Assembly (NCBI GenBank): GCA_021845555.1 | Contig: JAJZVS010000100.1 | Location: forward strand, 1 to 10,621 | Direction of reading: 5' to 3' | DNA: 10,621 nucleotides | From: Pseudomonadota bacterium | Lineage (GTDB): Bacteria; Pseudomonadota; Alphaproteobacteria; Acetobacterales; Acetobacteraceae | Shown here: positions 1 to 6,098 of the stretch, piece by piece | Layout: each line of letters starts with the position of its first letter | How positions within the stretch are numbered: the stretch's first letter is position 1 | Notes under the pieces: model-generated | Databases searched by the model: none | Seen by the model: the letters and a program-made list of their open reading frames with translations, nothing else | What the model was told of the DNA's origin: nothing | Program-made: the position numbers and the translations under genes

Positions 1-1
1 G

Positions 2-532
2 GGCGGGGAGGTGCGGCATCTGAACAAGCTGCACGCGATCACCCTGGGCGTGCGCCGGCCGGGCCAGCGCGCGCTGGTGACGGAGTTCGCCGCCGCCGCC
101 GCGGGCGCCAAGTTCGACTGCCGGGTGTCCGATGACGTGCTGCAGGACATGTGGGAGAAATTCGTTCTGCTGGCGACGATGGCCGCGATGACCTGCCTGA
201 TGCGCGCCAACGTGGGCCAGATCATGGCCGCAGAGGACGGGGAGGCGCTGATGCTGGAGACGCTGGCCGAGGCGGACGCGACGGCCGGGGCGGCCGGCCA
301 TGCCTCCCGCCCCAACCGGCTGGCGGCGGCGCGGGCAACGCTGACGGAGCGGGGGTCTTCGTTCGCCGCGTCGATGCTGCGGGACGTGGAGCGTGGGGGG
401 CCGACCGAGGCGGCGCATGTGGTGGGGGATATGCTGGCCCGCGCGCGCGCCGCGGGGATTGCCGCGCCGATGCTGCGGGCGGGGTGGTGTCACTTGCAGG
501 CGTATGAGGCGCGGCGTGCGGCGGGGGGATAA
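2..532 (+). CDS. Ketopantoate reductase family protein, C-terminal part (5' end outside window)
   Basis: The reading frame is open from the left edge (Gly-Gly-Glu, then a GTG codon at 11), so this is the tail of a longer gene and not a gene starting at 11. About 176 residues are visible against roughly 300 for the family, so the N-terminal NADPH-binding Rossmann domain is missing. The visible part is the helical C-terminal domain. It has the linker HLNKLHAITLG, the segment DMWEKF carrying the lysine that matches the catalytic Lys of E. coli PanE, and near the end SMLRDVERGGPTE, which matches the family's SSMLQD...TE substrate-binding block. Known family reaction: NADPH reduction of 2-dehydropantoate to pantoate in pantothenate synthesis. 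The Asn four residues after the catalytic Lys in PanE is Leu here, so a KPR-like paralogue with another 2-oxoacid substrate is quite possible. Family call firm; true PanE unsure. Confidence 0.85.
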   Translation, partial: GGEVRHLNKLHAITLGVRRPGQRALVTEFAAAAAGAKFDCRVSDDVLQDMWEKFVLLATMAAMTCLMRANVGQIMAAEDGEALMLETLAEADATAGAAGHASRPNRLAAARATLTERGSSFAASMLRDVERGGPTEAAHVVGDMLARARAAGIAAPMLRAGWCHLQAYEARRAAGG

Positions 533-666
533 GGCTTCGTCGGTGCCGCGAGTGCCTTCAGGGGCGATTCCGAGGGCGTCGGCCAGCTGATGGCGCCCGC
601 AAATCAGCGTGACTAAAGTACGCAGGTGGCAATTCGAGGCGGACAGAGGGGATCGGGATCGAGCGG

Positions 667-831
667 ATGACGATCGCTGTGCCATCCGACGCGGCCGAGA
701 CCAATGTTGACCAGATGGCGGTCCATCTGGCAGCCGACGCGTCAGGACCGATCGCGACCCGGTCCGTCAACGCGATCGCCACGGCGTGCGCGCCGATTCG
801 ACACTTTCCGCTCGCGGCCCCCGCGCGCTAA
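667..831 (+). other. Doubtful small ORF (54 aa) ahead of the permease
   Basis: An ATG-started frame of 54 codons begins MTIAVPSDAAETNVDQ and ends with TAA, 20 bases before the permease ATG. A GAGGGG stretch at 646-651 could be a ribosome-binding site, but it lies about 15 bases from the ATG, which is long. By my count roughly four fifths of third positions are G or C: compatible with coding, but lower than in the sure genes of this window. The peptide has no membrane segment and no motif I recognise. It could be a real small protein, a leader peptide or chance. Confidence 0.15.
711..730. promoter_or_regulatory. Perfect 8-bp hairpin in permease upstream region
   Basis: CCAGATGG (711-718) and CCATCTGG (723-730) are exact reverse complements around a 4-base CGGT loop. 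The hairpin lies 121 bases before the permease start. No T-run follows, so it is not a classical terminator. It could be an mRNA leader structure or an operator dyad; function is inferred only from position. Confidence 0.35.
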
Positions 832-837
832 CTCCCT

Positions 838-846
838 GAGGAGAGG
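838..846 (+). promoter_or_regulatory. Ribosome-binding site of the permease
   Basis: A purine-rich GAGGAGAGG lies five bases before the ATG at 852. It is a strong Shine-Dalgarno match and fixes that start. Confidence 0.7.
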
Positions 847-851
847 TTTGC

Positions 852-2261
852 ATGGCCACCGTGGTGCCGCATACGCGTCTGAAGCGCGACGCGCTGGGAC
901 TGCCGCAGATCGTCGCATCGACGCTCGCGAACATCGCGCCGGCGATGAGCTTCTTCTTCGGCTTCGGCACCATCGTCGGAGGGGCCGGCGTTGCCGCGCC
1001 GCTGACTATCGTGGCCGCGATGGTCGTGGTGCTGTTCCTGACCAATACGCTCGGCGAATTCTCGCGCTACCGCCCCAGCACGGGATCGTTCGTGACCTTC
1101 ATCGGCATGGGCTTCGGCCCGACCGCCGGCGCGGCCGCCTCGATCTTCATGCTGTTCGGATACATCGTCGCCGCCTCCTCCGTCGTCGTTATCTCGGGCG
1201 GCTGGGCGCACGACACGCTGAAGACCTTCCTTGGGATCAGTGTCCCCTGGCAGCTGCTCAGCCTGATCTTCACCGGCGTGGTCGGCCTGCTGGTCGCGCG
1301 CGGCATCGCGCTGTCGACCACCTGGGCGGCGGTATTCTTCTACTTCGAGCTGGTGCTGCTGCTGATCGCCGCGACCGTCATGATCGTCATTAATCGGGGA
1401 TCGCTTTCGGCGGCGCCGTTCCTGTGGAGCCACCTCTCCGGTGGGCTGAAGGGACTCGGGCTCGGCTTCCCGCTTGCGATCTACCTTTTCATCGGCTGGG
1501 AAAACTCGGCGATGCTCGCGGAGGAAACCCGCGATCCCCGCAAGGCGGTGCCGCGCGCGCTGATCATCGGTACGCTCGCGATCGGCCTCCTTTATATCTA
1601 CCTCGCCTACGCGACCGAGACGGCATTTCACAATGATGCGGCGGCGATCGGCAAATCGAGCATTCCGTTCATCGATGCGATCAAGGCCGCCGCGAGCGGG
1701 CTGCTGATCATCGCCTATCTGGCGGGTATGACCTCGATCTTCTCCTCGCTGCTCGGCCTCACCAACAGCCAGGCGCGGATCCTGTTCAACTCCGGGCGCG
1801 AAGGTCTTCTGCCGCGGTTTTTCGGCAAGATCCACCCGCAGCATCAGACCCCCTCGGTTGCGATGTGGAGCTTCATGCTGGTCGCCTTCGCGATCGTGAT
1901 CGTATTCGGGTGGAACACCGCGCCGGTGGATTTGTTCGGCTTCACCGGAACACTCGGGACGATCCTGGTGATCTTCGGCTATCTCGTCACCAACCTCGCC
2001 CTGCCGGTCTTCATGTTCCGCCGCCATCGGAATGAGTTCAACGCGGTCAGGCACGCGGTCGTCCCCGTGCTCGGTACCGTGCTGATGCTGTTTCCGCTGT
2101 GGGGCCTGGTGCAGCCCGGGCAGCCGTGGCCGTTCAACGTCTTCCCCTGGGTGGCGCTCGGGGTGATCGTGTTCGCCGGGATCTACGGCGTCATCCTCGC
2201 GCGGCGGAATCCGGAGCTGGTCCAACGGATCGGTTCCTATGTCGCGGATGAGGAGGCCTGA
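852..2261 (+). CDS. APC-superfamily amino-acid permease
   Basis: A 469-residue integral inner-membrane protein, normal length for APC transporters, which move amino acids or related amines, usually with protons or by exchange. Twelve hydrophobic segments are visible, roughly at 17-45, 48-66, 92-115, 132-152, 157-180, 200-222, 237-257, 281-303, 338-353, 364-389, 402-420 and 431-450. Segment 1 carries the broken-helix stretch NIAPAMS typical of the substrate site. Segment 6 runs into GWENSAMLAEETRDPRKAVPRA at 215-236, the conserved cytoplasmic block of the family, and the 8-9 loop has NSGREGLLPRFFGKIHP. The strong ribosome-binding site just before the ATG supports the start. Substrate cannot be read from the sequence. 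It appears to be transcribed alone: 132 bases separate it from osmC, with no clear terminator between them. Confidence 0.92.
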   Translation: MATVVPHTRLKRDALGLPQIVASTLANIAPAMSFFFGFGTIVGGAGVAAPLTIVAAMVVVLFLTNTLGEFSRYRPSTGSFVTFIGMGFGPTAGAAASIFMLFGYIVAASSVVVISGGWAHDTLKTFLGISVPWQLLSLIFTGVVGLLVARGIALSTTWAAVFFYFELVLLLIAATVMIVINRGSLSAAPFLWSHLSGGLKGLGLGFPLAIYLFIGWENSAMLAEETRDPRKAVPRALIIGTLAIGLLYIYLAYATETAFHNDAAAIGKSSIPFIDAIKAAASGLLIIAYLAGMTSIFSSLLGLTNSQARILFNSGREGLLPRFFGKIHPQHQTPSVAMWSFMLVAFAIVIVFGWNTAPVDLFGFTGTLGTILVIFGYLVTNLALPVFMFRRHRNEFNAVRHAVVPVLGTVLMLFPLWGLVQPGQPWPFNVFPWVALGVIVFAGIYGVILARRNPELVQRIGSYVADEEA

Positions 2262-2379
2262 TCCCGCGGGGCGGTGATCGCAAGCGGCGGGACCGGCTGA
2301 ACCGCTTCGACCCGTCGCCTCCGCCCCCCCAACTCTGCTACCTCTCCCCCACGCGCCACCGCCAGCCCCCGCCCGGCGC

Positions 2380-2387
2380 AGGAGAGG
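2380..2387 (+). promoter_or_regulatory. Ribosome-binding site of osmC
   Basis: AGGAGAGG sits six bases before the ATG at 2394 and supports that start. The upstream spacer from 2262 is C-rich, with no further gene and no clear terminator or promoter. Confidence 0.65.
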
Positions 2388-2393
2388 ACCCCG

Positions 2394-2840
2394 ATGGACC
2401 AACCCACCCCGCCGCCCCAGGTCGTCGTGCGTGAAAGCGGCGCCGGCCCCTATGGCCAGGTCGTCGCCGCCGGCCACCACCTCACCGGCGCGGACGAACC
2501 CGAGCGGGTCGGCGGCCACGACACCGGCATGTCGCCCTACGAATACCTGCTGGCCGCCCTCGGCGCCTGCACTTCCATGACGCTGCGCATGTATGCCGAC
2601 CGCCACAAATGGCCGCTCGAGCACATCGCCGTCTCCCTGCGCCACGTGCAGGAACCCGGCCCGGACGGTGCGACCGACCGGTTCGAGCGCCGTATCGCCC
2701 TGCGCGGCGCCCTGACCGAGGAGCAGCGCCAGCGCCTGCTGGAGATCGCCGAGAAATGCCCGGTCAGCCGCACGCTCCAGCGCCTTTCCCGCGTCGTCTC
2801 GGAACTCGCCCCGGCCGCCCCGGCGGGAGCCGGGACATGA
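2394..2840 (+). CDS. OsmC family peroxidase / peroxide stress protein
   Basis: A 148-residue protein of normal OsmC/Ohr length. Family members are cytoplasmic dimeric peroxiredoxin-like enzymes that reduce organic hydroperoxides and other peroxides with a pair of active-site cysteines. Both are present: Cys59 in LGACTSMTLRMYADR, at the start of the long central helix, and Cys122 in AEKCPVSRTL. The GGHDTGMSPYEYLLAALGAC block at 40-59 is the family signature, and these are the only two cysteines. No signal peptide. The sequence looks closer to the general OsmC branch than to Ohr, but the exact oxidant is not readable. The stop codon overlaps the next gene's ATG (ATGA), so the two are translationally coupled and this is probably the first gene of a three-gene unit. 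Confidence 0.9.
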   Translation: MDQPTPPPQVVVRESGAGPYGQVVAAGHHLTGADEPERVGGHDTGMSPYEYLLAALGACTSMTLRMYADRHKWPLEHIAVSLRHVQEPGPDGATDRFERRIALRGALTEEQRQRLLEIAEKCPVSRTLQRLSRVVSELAPAAPAGAGT

Positions 2841-3499
2841 GCGCCCCCGCGCCCACGCGCCGGGTGGTGGCGCTCGGCGTGCTCGGCAGCGTGATCGGCG
2901 GCGGGCTGCTCGCCCGCGCCGCCGCGCCGCTGACCCAGCCGTTGCCCAACGGCGCCTCGCAGGACCAGCGCCGCTTCCTGGCCGAAGCCGCGCGGTGGAA
3001 CCTGCCGGTGCTGGGGCGCGCGGACGCGCCGCTCACGCTGGTGCTGTTCTTCGACTACCACTGCCCGTTCTGCCGCCAGCTTGAACCCGAACTGCCGCCG
3101 CTGGTGGCCGCCAACCCCGACCTGCGCGTGCTGTTCGCCGAATATCCGGTGCTGCGGCCGGATTCCGCCATCGCCTCCCGCATGGCGCTCGCCGCCGCCG
3201 CGCAGGGCCGCTACCTGCCGGCGCACGACTGGCTGTTCCGGGTGCAAGGCCGCTATTCGGCGCGCATGGTGCCGGCGCTCGCCGCGGCGATCGGCGCCGA
3301 TCCCGGCCGGCTGGCGATGGCGATGGAGTCCCCCACGATCGCCGCCGCGCTTCGGCGCAACCTGGATGCCGGCCAATGGCTGGGGATCGACGGCACGCCG
3401 GCGATGCTCTCCGCCCTCGGGGAGATCGAGGGGGCGGTGCCGGCCCCGGTGCTGCAGCAGTTCGTCGCCGCCATGCGCCGCGCCGCCGCGCCCGCGTGA
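2837..3499 (+). CDS. DsbA-like exported thiol:disulfide oxidoreductase
   Basis: A 220-residue thioredoxin-fold protein. The open frame extends further upstream over osmC, but the ATG at 2837 in an ATGA overlap, preceded by GGCGGGAG at 2822-2829, gives a protein beginning with a signal sequence: TRR, then a hydrophobic stretch to about residue 28, with a likely cleavage near ARAAA-P. The two arginines could make it a weak Tat-type signal; otherwise Sec. The active site is FFDYHCPFCRQLEP, with Cys76 and Cys79 in a CPFC motif (E. coli DsbA has CPHC). A cis-proline loop is seen at GIDGTP (Pro188). These are the only cysteines. Expected role: oxidising or isomerising thiols in periplasmic proteins. 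It is closest to the DSBA/Thioredoxin_4 group related to ScsC and BcfH. Redox direction cannot be told from sequence. Confidence 0.88.
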   Translation: MSAPAPTRRVVALGVLGSVIGGGLLARAAAPLTQPLPNGASQDQRRFLAEAARWNLPVLGRADAPLTLVLFFDYHCPFCRQLEPELPPLVAANPDLRVLFAEYPVLRPDSAIASRMALAAAAQGRYLPAHDWLFRVQGRYSARMVPALAAAIGADPGRLAMAMESPTIAAALRRNLDAGQWLGIDGTPAMLSALGEIEGAVPAPVLQQFVAAMRRAAAPA

Positions 3500-3527
3500 C
3501 CCTGGCGCAGCCGACGCGGGGGCGAAA

Positions 3528-4871
3528 ATGAGCCTCCGACTCTGGCCGCGCAGCCTGGCGACCCGCACTGCGGTGGTGCTGCTCGCCGGGCTGATCCTGG
3601 TGCAGGGCGCGGGCCTGACCATCCACGCGTTCGACCGCATCGACCTGTTGCGGCTCGGCCAGGCGCGCGCGCTGGCGTTCCGGACGATGGCGCTCTACCG
3701 CATGGTGGTGGTGACGCCGGCGGCCGAGCGCCAGGCGGTGATCGATGAATGGCCGCATGGCCCCGGCCTGCATGCCCGCCTGGCCGACACCCCGCCCTTC
3801 GCGCTGCTGCCGCCGGCGCCGTTCTGGGTGCAGCGGCTGGTGCGGGTGAATTTCGGCCTGGCGCCGCTGCCGCCGCGCTGGCGGCCGAAGCGGATCGTGG
3901 TGCTCGGGAGCCTGACCGCCCCGCGCATGGTGGTCGGGCTGATGATGCCGGACGGGACGTGGCTGAACCTCGATGTCGCCGTGCCGCCGTTACAGCTGTG
4001 GCATTCGCCGGCCTTCCTCTGGGCCTTCGCGTTGATGACGGTGGTGGCGGCGCTGCTCACCCTGTGGGCGGTGCGCCGGCTGACCGCGCCGGTGGCCACC
4101 CTCGCCGCGGCGGCGGAGGCGTTGGGGCGGGACGTGAACGCGCCGCCGCTGCCGGAAAACGGGCCGCTGGAAGTCGCCACTGCGGCGGTGGCGTTCAACA
4201 CCATGGCCGCGCGCATCCGCCGCTTCGTGCAGGACCGCACCGAGCTGCTGACCGCGATCGGCCACGACCTGCGCACGCCGATCACCCGCCTCAAGCTGCG
4301 CGCCGAGTTCATCGAGGACGAGGAGCAGCGGCGCAAGATCCTGATCGATCTCGAAGAACTCGAATCGATGGTCGCCGCCACGCTGGCGTTCGGCCGCGAT
4401 GCGCGGGACGGCGAGCCCGTGGTGAAGCTCGATCTGGCCGAGCTGCTGCGCACCGTGCTGGACGAAGCGGCCGACGCCCGCCCGGAGGCGGCCGATGCGG
4501 TGGGCTACGACGGACCGGCGCATCTGACGGTGCGGGCAAGGCCGCTCGGCCTGAAGCGGGCGGTTGCCAATCTGGTGAGCAACGCGGTGGCCTATGGCGG
4601 CGGCGCGCGCGTGCGGCTGGTGCCGCCGACTGCCGCGGGCAAGCCGGTGGTGGTGGAGATCGAGGACGACGGCCCGGGCATCCCGCCCGAGGCGCTGGAT
4701 CTGGTGTTCGAGCCGTTCCACCGCGGCGAGCCGAGCCGCAACCGGGAAACCGGGGGCGTGGGTCTCGGCCTGCCGATCGCGCGCAACATCCTGCGCGCGC
4801 ATGGCGGGGACGTGACGCTGGCAAATCGGCCGGCGGGGGGGCTGAAGGCGACGGTGACGCTGCCCGGATAA
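3528..4871 (+). CDS. Membrane sensor histidine kinase (EnvZ-like architecture)
   Basis: A 447-residue two-component sensor kinase. The frame stays open over the previous gene, but the ATG at 3528, 28 bases after the upstream stop, gives a proper N-terminus. Domains: membrane segment 1 at about 12-32, a periplasmic domain of some 130 residues, membrane segment 2 at about 162-183, HAMP at 183-235, and a dimerisation/phosphoacceptor helix with His246 in AIGHDLRTPITRLKLR. The ATPase domain has an N box (NLVSNAVAYG, 348-357), a G1 box (EDDGPGIPP, 379-387), an F box (FEPFHRG) and a G2 box (GVGLGLPIARN, 410-420). All catalytic elements are intact. It contains no cysteine. The usual partner response regulator is absent on both sides, so the partner is encoded elsewhere. 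Its position behind osmC and the dsbA-like gene suggests an envelope or oxidative-stress signal; the ligand is unknown. Confidence 0.92.
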   Translation: MSLRLWPRSLATRTAVVLLAGLILVQGAGLTIHAFDRIDLLRLGQARALAFRTMALYRMVVVTPAAERQAVIDEWPHGPGLHARLADTPPFALLPPAPFWVQRLVRVNFGLAPLPPRWRPKRIVVLGSLTAPRMVVGLMMPDGTWLNLDVAVPPLQLWHSPAFLWAFALMTVVAALLTLWAVRRLTAPVATLAAAAEALGRDVNAPPLPENGPLEVATAAVAFNTMAARIRRFVQDRTELLTAIGHDLRTPITRLKLRAEFIEDEEQRRKILIDLEELESMVAATLAFGRDARDGEPVVKLDLAELLRTVLDEAADARPEAADAVGYDGPAHLTVRARPLGLKRAVANLVSNAVAYGGGARVRLVPPTAAGKPVVVEIEDDGPGIPPEALDLVFEPFHRGEPSRNRETGGVGLGLPIARNILRAHGGDVTLANRPAGGLKATVTLPG

Positions 4872-4884
4872 GGGGGGCCGAAGG

Positions 4885-5036
4885 TCAGCACCACCCCTCG
4901 GAGTCGAGCAGTGGCACACGGCGCATGGTCCAGGTCTCCCCGAACAGCGGGATGCCGAGATAGATGCGCGCGATCATGGCATCGGCGGCGCTGAGTTGGG
5001 CCGAGAGGCGGCCAGCACCTCGGTGCGCGCCTCCGG
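4885..5036 (-). pseudogene. Possible frameshifted C-terminal gene remnant
   Basis: On the minus strand, a 30-codon stretch from an ATG at 4977 to TGA at 4885 reads like a real protein end: MIARIYLGIPLFGETW, then TMRRVPLLDSEGWC. Upstream in the same frame it continues as LSAQLSAADA. Just before that, at the GCTGGCCGCC stretch, protein-like sequence (PEARTEVLAA) continues in another frame, as expected after a one- or two-base indel. The composition is balanced rather than the Arg/Pro/Gly-rich pattern of shadow frames in GC-rich DNA. I do not recognise the family. It could be the decayed 3' end of a gene once facing the kinase, or a real 30-residue peptide, or chance. Confidence 0.3.
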
Positions 5037-5118
5037 TCCGGACAAAACCCTACCCGCGTGGGAACCCAGGCACGAAAGAAACGGCATCGTCCCGCTCAGG
5101 TGCGCTTTCGACCACACC

Positions 5119-5149
5119 GCGACCGATGCACCGAAGGAGCATCGGTCGC
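5119..5149. terminator. Perfect 11-bp dyad between convergent genes
   Basis: GCGACCGATGC (5119-5129) and GCATCGGTCGC (5139-5149) are exact reverse complements around a 9-base loop. The dyad lies 57 bases past the csbD stop and 247 bases past the kinase stop, where a shared terminator for converging transcripts would be expected. No proper T-run follows on either strand (only ATTTCT on the plus side), so an operator or a Rho-dependent site with a stabilising hairpin is also possible. Confidence 0.45.
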
Positions 5150-5206
5150 ATTTCTGAGCCGCGTCCGCGGCGATCCCGGCGCGGACCTGCCGCCGGCGAC
5201 ATGCGG

Positions 5207-5392
5207 CTACTCCTTTTGGAGGATATCCCGGACCGTGTCCTTGATCCCGCCGACCGCGTTCTGGATCTTGCCCTCGGCTTTCTGCGCCTTTCCCTCGGCC
5301 TCCGTCTTCTGATCACCGGTCAGCTTGCCGATCGCCTGCTTGACAGTGCCGGCGACCTGCTTGATGGAACCTGCGATGCGGTCCTTGTCCAT
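5207..5392 (-). CDS. CsbD family stress-response protein
   Basis: A 61-residue, highly charged, helix-forming soluble protein. It begins MDKDRIAGSIKQVAGTVKQ and contains IGKLTGDQKTEAEGKAQKAEG, then a third related repeat with GKIQNAVGGIKDTVRD. This is the CsbD pattern, with the conserved G(D/N)xxxxxEGKxxxxxG core. The frame is open further upstream, but the ATG at 5392 has AAGGGAG at 5401-5407, eight bases away, and gives the family's usual start and length of about 60-70 residues. CsbD proteins are abundant in general stress responses; their molecular role is not settled. It is the last gene of the short-gene cluster, 125 bases after the glycine-rich membrane peptide, and may share its transcript. 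Confidence 0.9.
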   Translation of the reverse strand: MDKDRIAGSIKQVAGTVKQAIGKLTGDQKTEAEGKAQKAEGKIQNAVGGIKDTVRDILQKE

Positions 5393-5517
5393 GGCAACGT
5401 CTCCCTTGCAACGATATCCCGGTGACATCCGGGCCGGAAATTTCCATACCGCGGCCGGCATCGACCGCACGCCATCGCATCGGATGGAGCGGATTCGCGC
5501 CGGCGCGATCGCTGGCT

Positions 5518-5688
5518 TCAGCGGTGGTAGAACCCACCGCCGAACAGCAGGTACAGGATGAGGACGATAACGATCAGTCCGAACAAACCGCCAAAGCCGC
5601 GGCCGCCGTAATAGCCTGAGCGATAGCCGTAGTAACCACCGCCCCCGAACAGGAACACAATGATCAGGATCAGCAGAAGGAGGCCCAT
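5518..5688 (-). CDS. Glycine/tyrosine-rich small membrane protein
   Basis: A 56-residue protein in two hydrophobic pieces: residues 2-14 (GLLLLILIIVFLF) and 35-49 (LFGLIVIVLILYLLF). They flank a Gly/Tyr/Arg-rich middle (GGGGYYGYRSGYYGGRGFGG), and the tail is GGGFYHR. An AGGAAAG lies upstream of the ATG at a usable distance. The layout recalls small inner-membrane proteins of the DUF3309 type found in Rhizobiales and Acetobacteraceae, but I cannot confirm the family. Codon use is that of a real gene: the frame keeps consistent hydrophobic runs, and the third bases change while glycine is kept. Function unknown; it probably sits in the cytoplasmic membrane as a hairpin. It lies 57 bases after the upstream lipoprotein gene and 125 before csbD. 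Confidence 0.75.
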   Translation of the reverse strand: MGLLLLILIIVFLFGGGGYYGYRSGYYGGRGFGGLFGLIVIVLILYLLFGGGFYHR

Positions 5689-5745
5689 TGGCGTGACTTT
5701 CCTAGGTTGGGCTGCGCAAGGTTGTGACCGCGTGGCGGGACCGGA

Positions 5746-5949
5746 TCACCGGGGCTGGCCGTCGTTCCACCCCGGCTGATAGTCGCGTTGATCGCGTTGA
5801 TCGTGGCGGTAGCGATCGTTCCCGTCATGATAGCGGGAGCGGTACGGCGGATACGGATAAGCAACGCAGGCTCCGAGCCCGGCTGCCGCGACCAGGGCCA
5901 GGATCGGCAGCGCGGCCCTGCACAGGCGCGACTTTCGGCGGGCTGTCAC
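5746..5949 (-). CDS. Small lipoprotein, Tyr/Arg/Asp-rich
   Basis: A 67-residue protein starting at GTG (5949), whose GTGA overlaps the stop of the entericidin-like gene, so translation is coupled. Basic residues (TARRKSRLCR) and a hydrophobic core (AALPILALVAAAG) lead into a lipobox LGAC with the lipidation Cys28. The mature part is short, about 40 residues, and runs from VAYPYPPYRSRYHD through RYRHDQRDQRDYQPGWNDG: hydrophilic, likely disordered, ending QPR. Similar YPYPPY-type short lipoproteins occur in alpha- and gammaproteobacteria without known function. Expected location: the outer-membrane or inner-membrane periplasmic face. An alternative upstream start in the same frame would put an Arg-rich non-signal extension before the lipoprotein signal and is unlikely. 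Confidence 0.72.
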   Translation of the reverse strand: MTARRKSRLCRAALPILALVAAAGLGACVAYPYPPYRSRYHDGNDRYRHDQRDQRDYQPGWNDGQPR

Positions 5950-6098
5950 GGGGTGTGCTTTTCCGCGCTGCCGGTGATGGCATGGCCCGCCGCCGAGATG
6001 TCCTTTCCGGCTCCCGCGGTGGTGTGGCAGGCACCCAGCAGCGGGGCCACGCCGAGCAAGGCCAGCAGGGCCAAAGCGAGGGAGAGGTTCTTGCGCAT
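5946..6098 (-). CDS. Entericidin A/B-like lipoprotein
   Basis: A 50-residue lipoprotein precursor. MRKNLSLALALLALLGVAP is the signal, LLGAC with Cys24 the lipobox, and the mature tail HTTAGAGKDISAAGHAITGSAEKHTP is the entericidin pattern (TxxGxGxDIxxAGxxI...A). The ATG at 6098 is preceded by AAAGGA about eight bases upstream. The open frame begins further out, but that extension has no signal character. In E. coli the ecnA/ecnB pair encodes small amphipathic lipoproteins controlled by stationary-phase and osmotic signals, described as a bacteriolytic toxin and its antidote. Many bacteria carry a single entericidin-like gene, with no proven killing role. Here the coupled neighbour (5746-5949) is unrelated in sequence. 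Confidence 0.88.
   Translation of the reverse strand: MRKNLSLALALLALLGVAPLLGACHTTAGAGKDISAAGHAITGSAEKHTP

Larger units (their letters stand above)
533..851 (+). other. Intergenic spacer upstream of the permease
   Basis: This 319-base gap between the reductase-like gene and the permease holds no gene I can support well. Its third-position GC bias is weaker than in the neighbouring genes. It contains a perfect short hairpin (711-730), a doubtful 54-codon ORF (667-831) and, at its end, the permease ribosome-binding site. No convincing sigma70 -35/-10 pair was found: a TTGACC at 707-712 has no matching -10 at the right distance. Confidence 0.5.

Noticed and set aside
828..2645. Long minus-strand open frame (605 codons) opposite the permease
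   Set aside because: Its product is Arg/Asp/Glu/His/Gly-rich low-complexity sequence with no domain, as expected for the antisense frame of a GC-rich membrane-protein gene.
2609..2836. Upstream extension of the DsbA-like frame over osmC
   Set aside because: It overlaps the strongly supported osmC, is Arg/Pro-rich, and would bury the signal sequence that begins at the 2837 ATG.
3081..3527. Upstream extension of the kinase frame over the DsbA-like gene
   Set aside because: The product there is a Pro/Arg/Cys-rich shadow sequence; the kinase N-terminus with its first membrane segment starts at 3528.
3749..4963. 404-codon plus-strand frame inside the kinase
   Set aside because: Ala/Gly/Arg-rich product in another frame of a gene with all kinase motifs intact.
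5436..5445. GGAAATTTCC palindrome upstream of csbD
   Set aside because: Only 10 bases, does not extend, and no known operator matches; likely chance.
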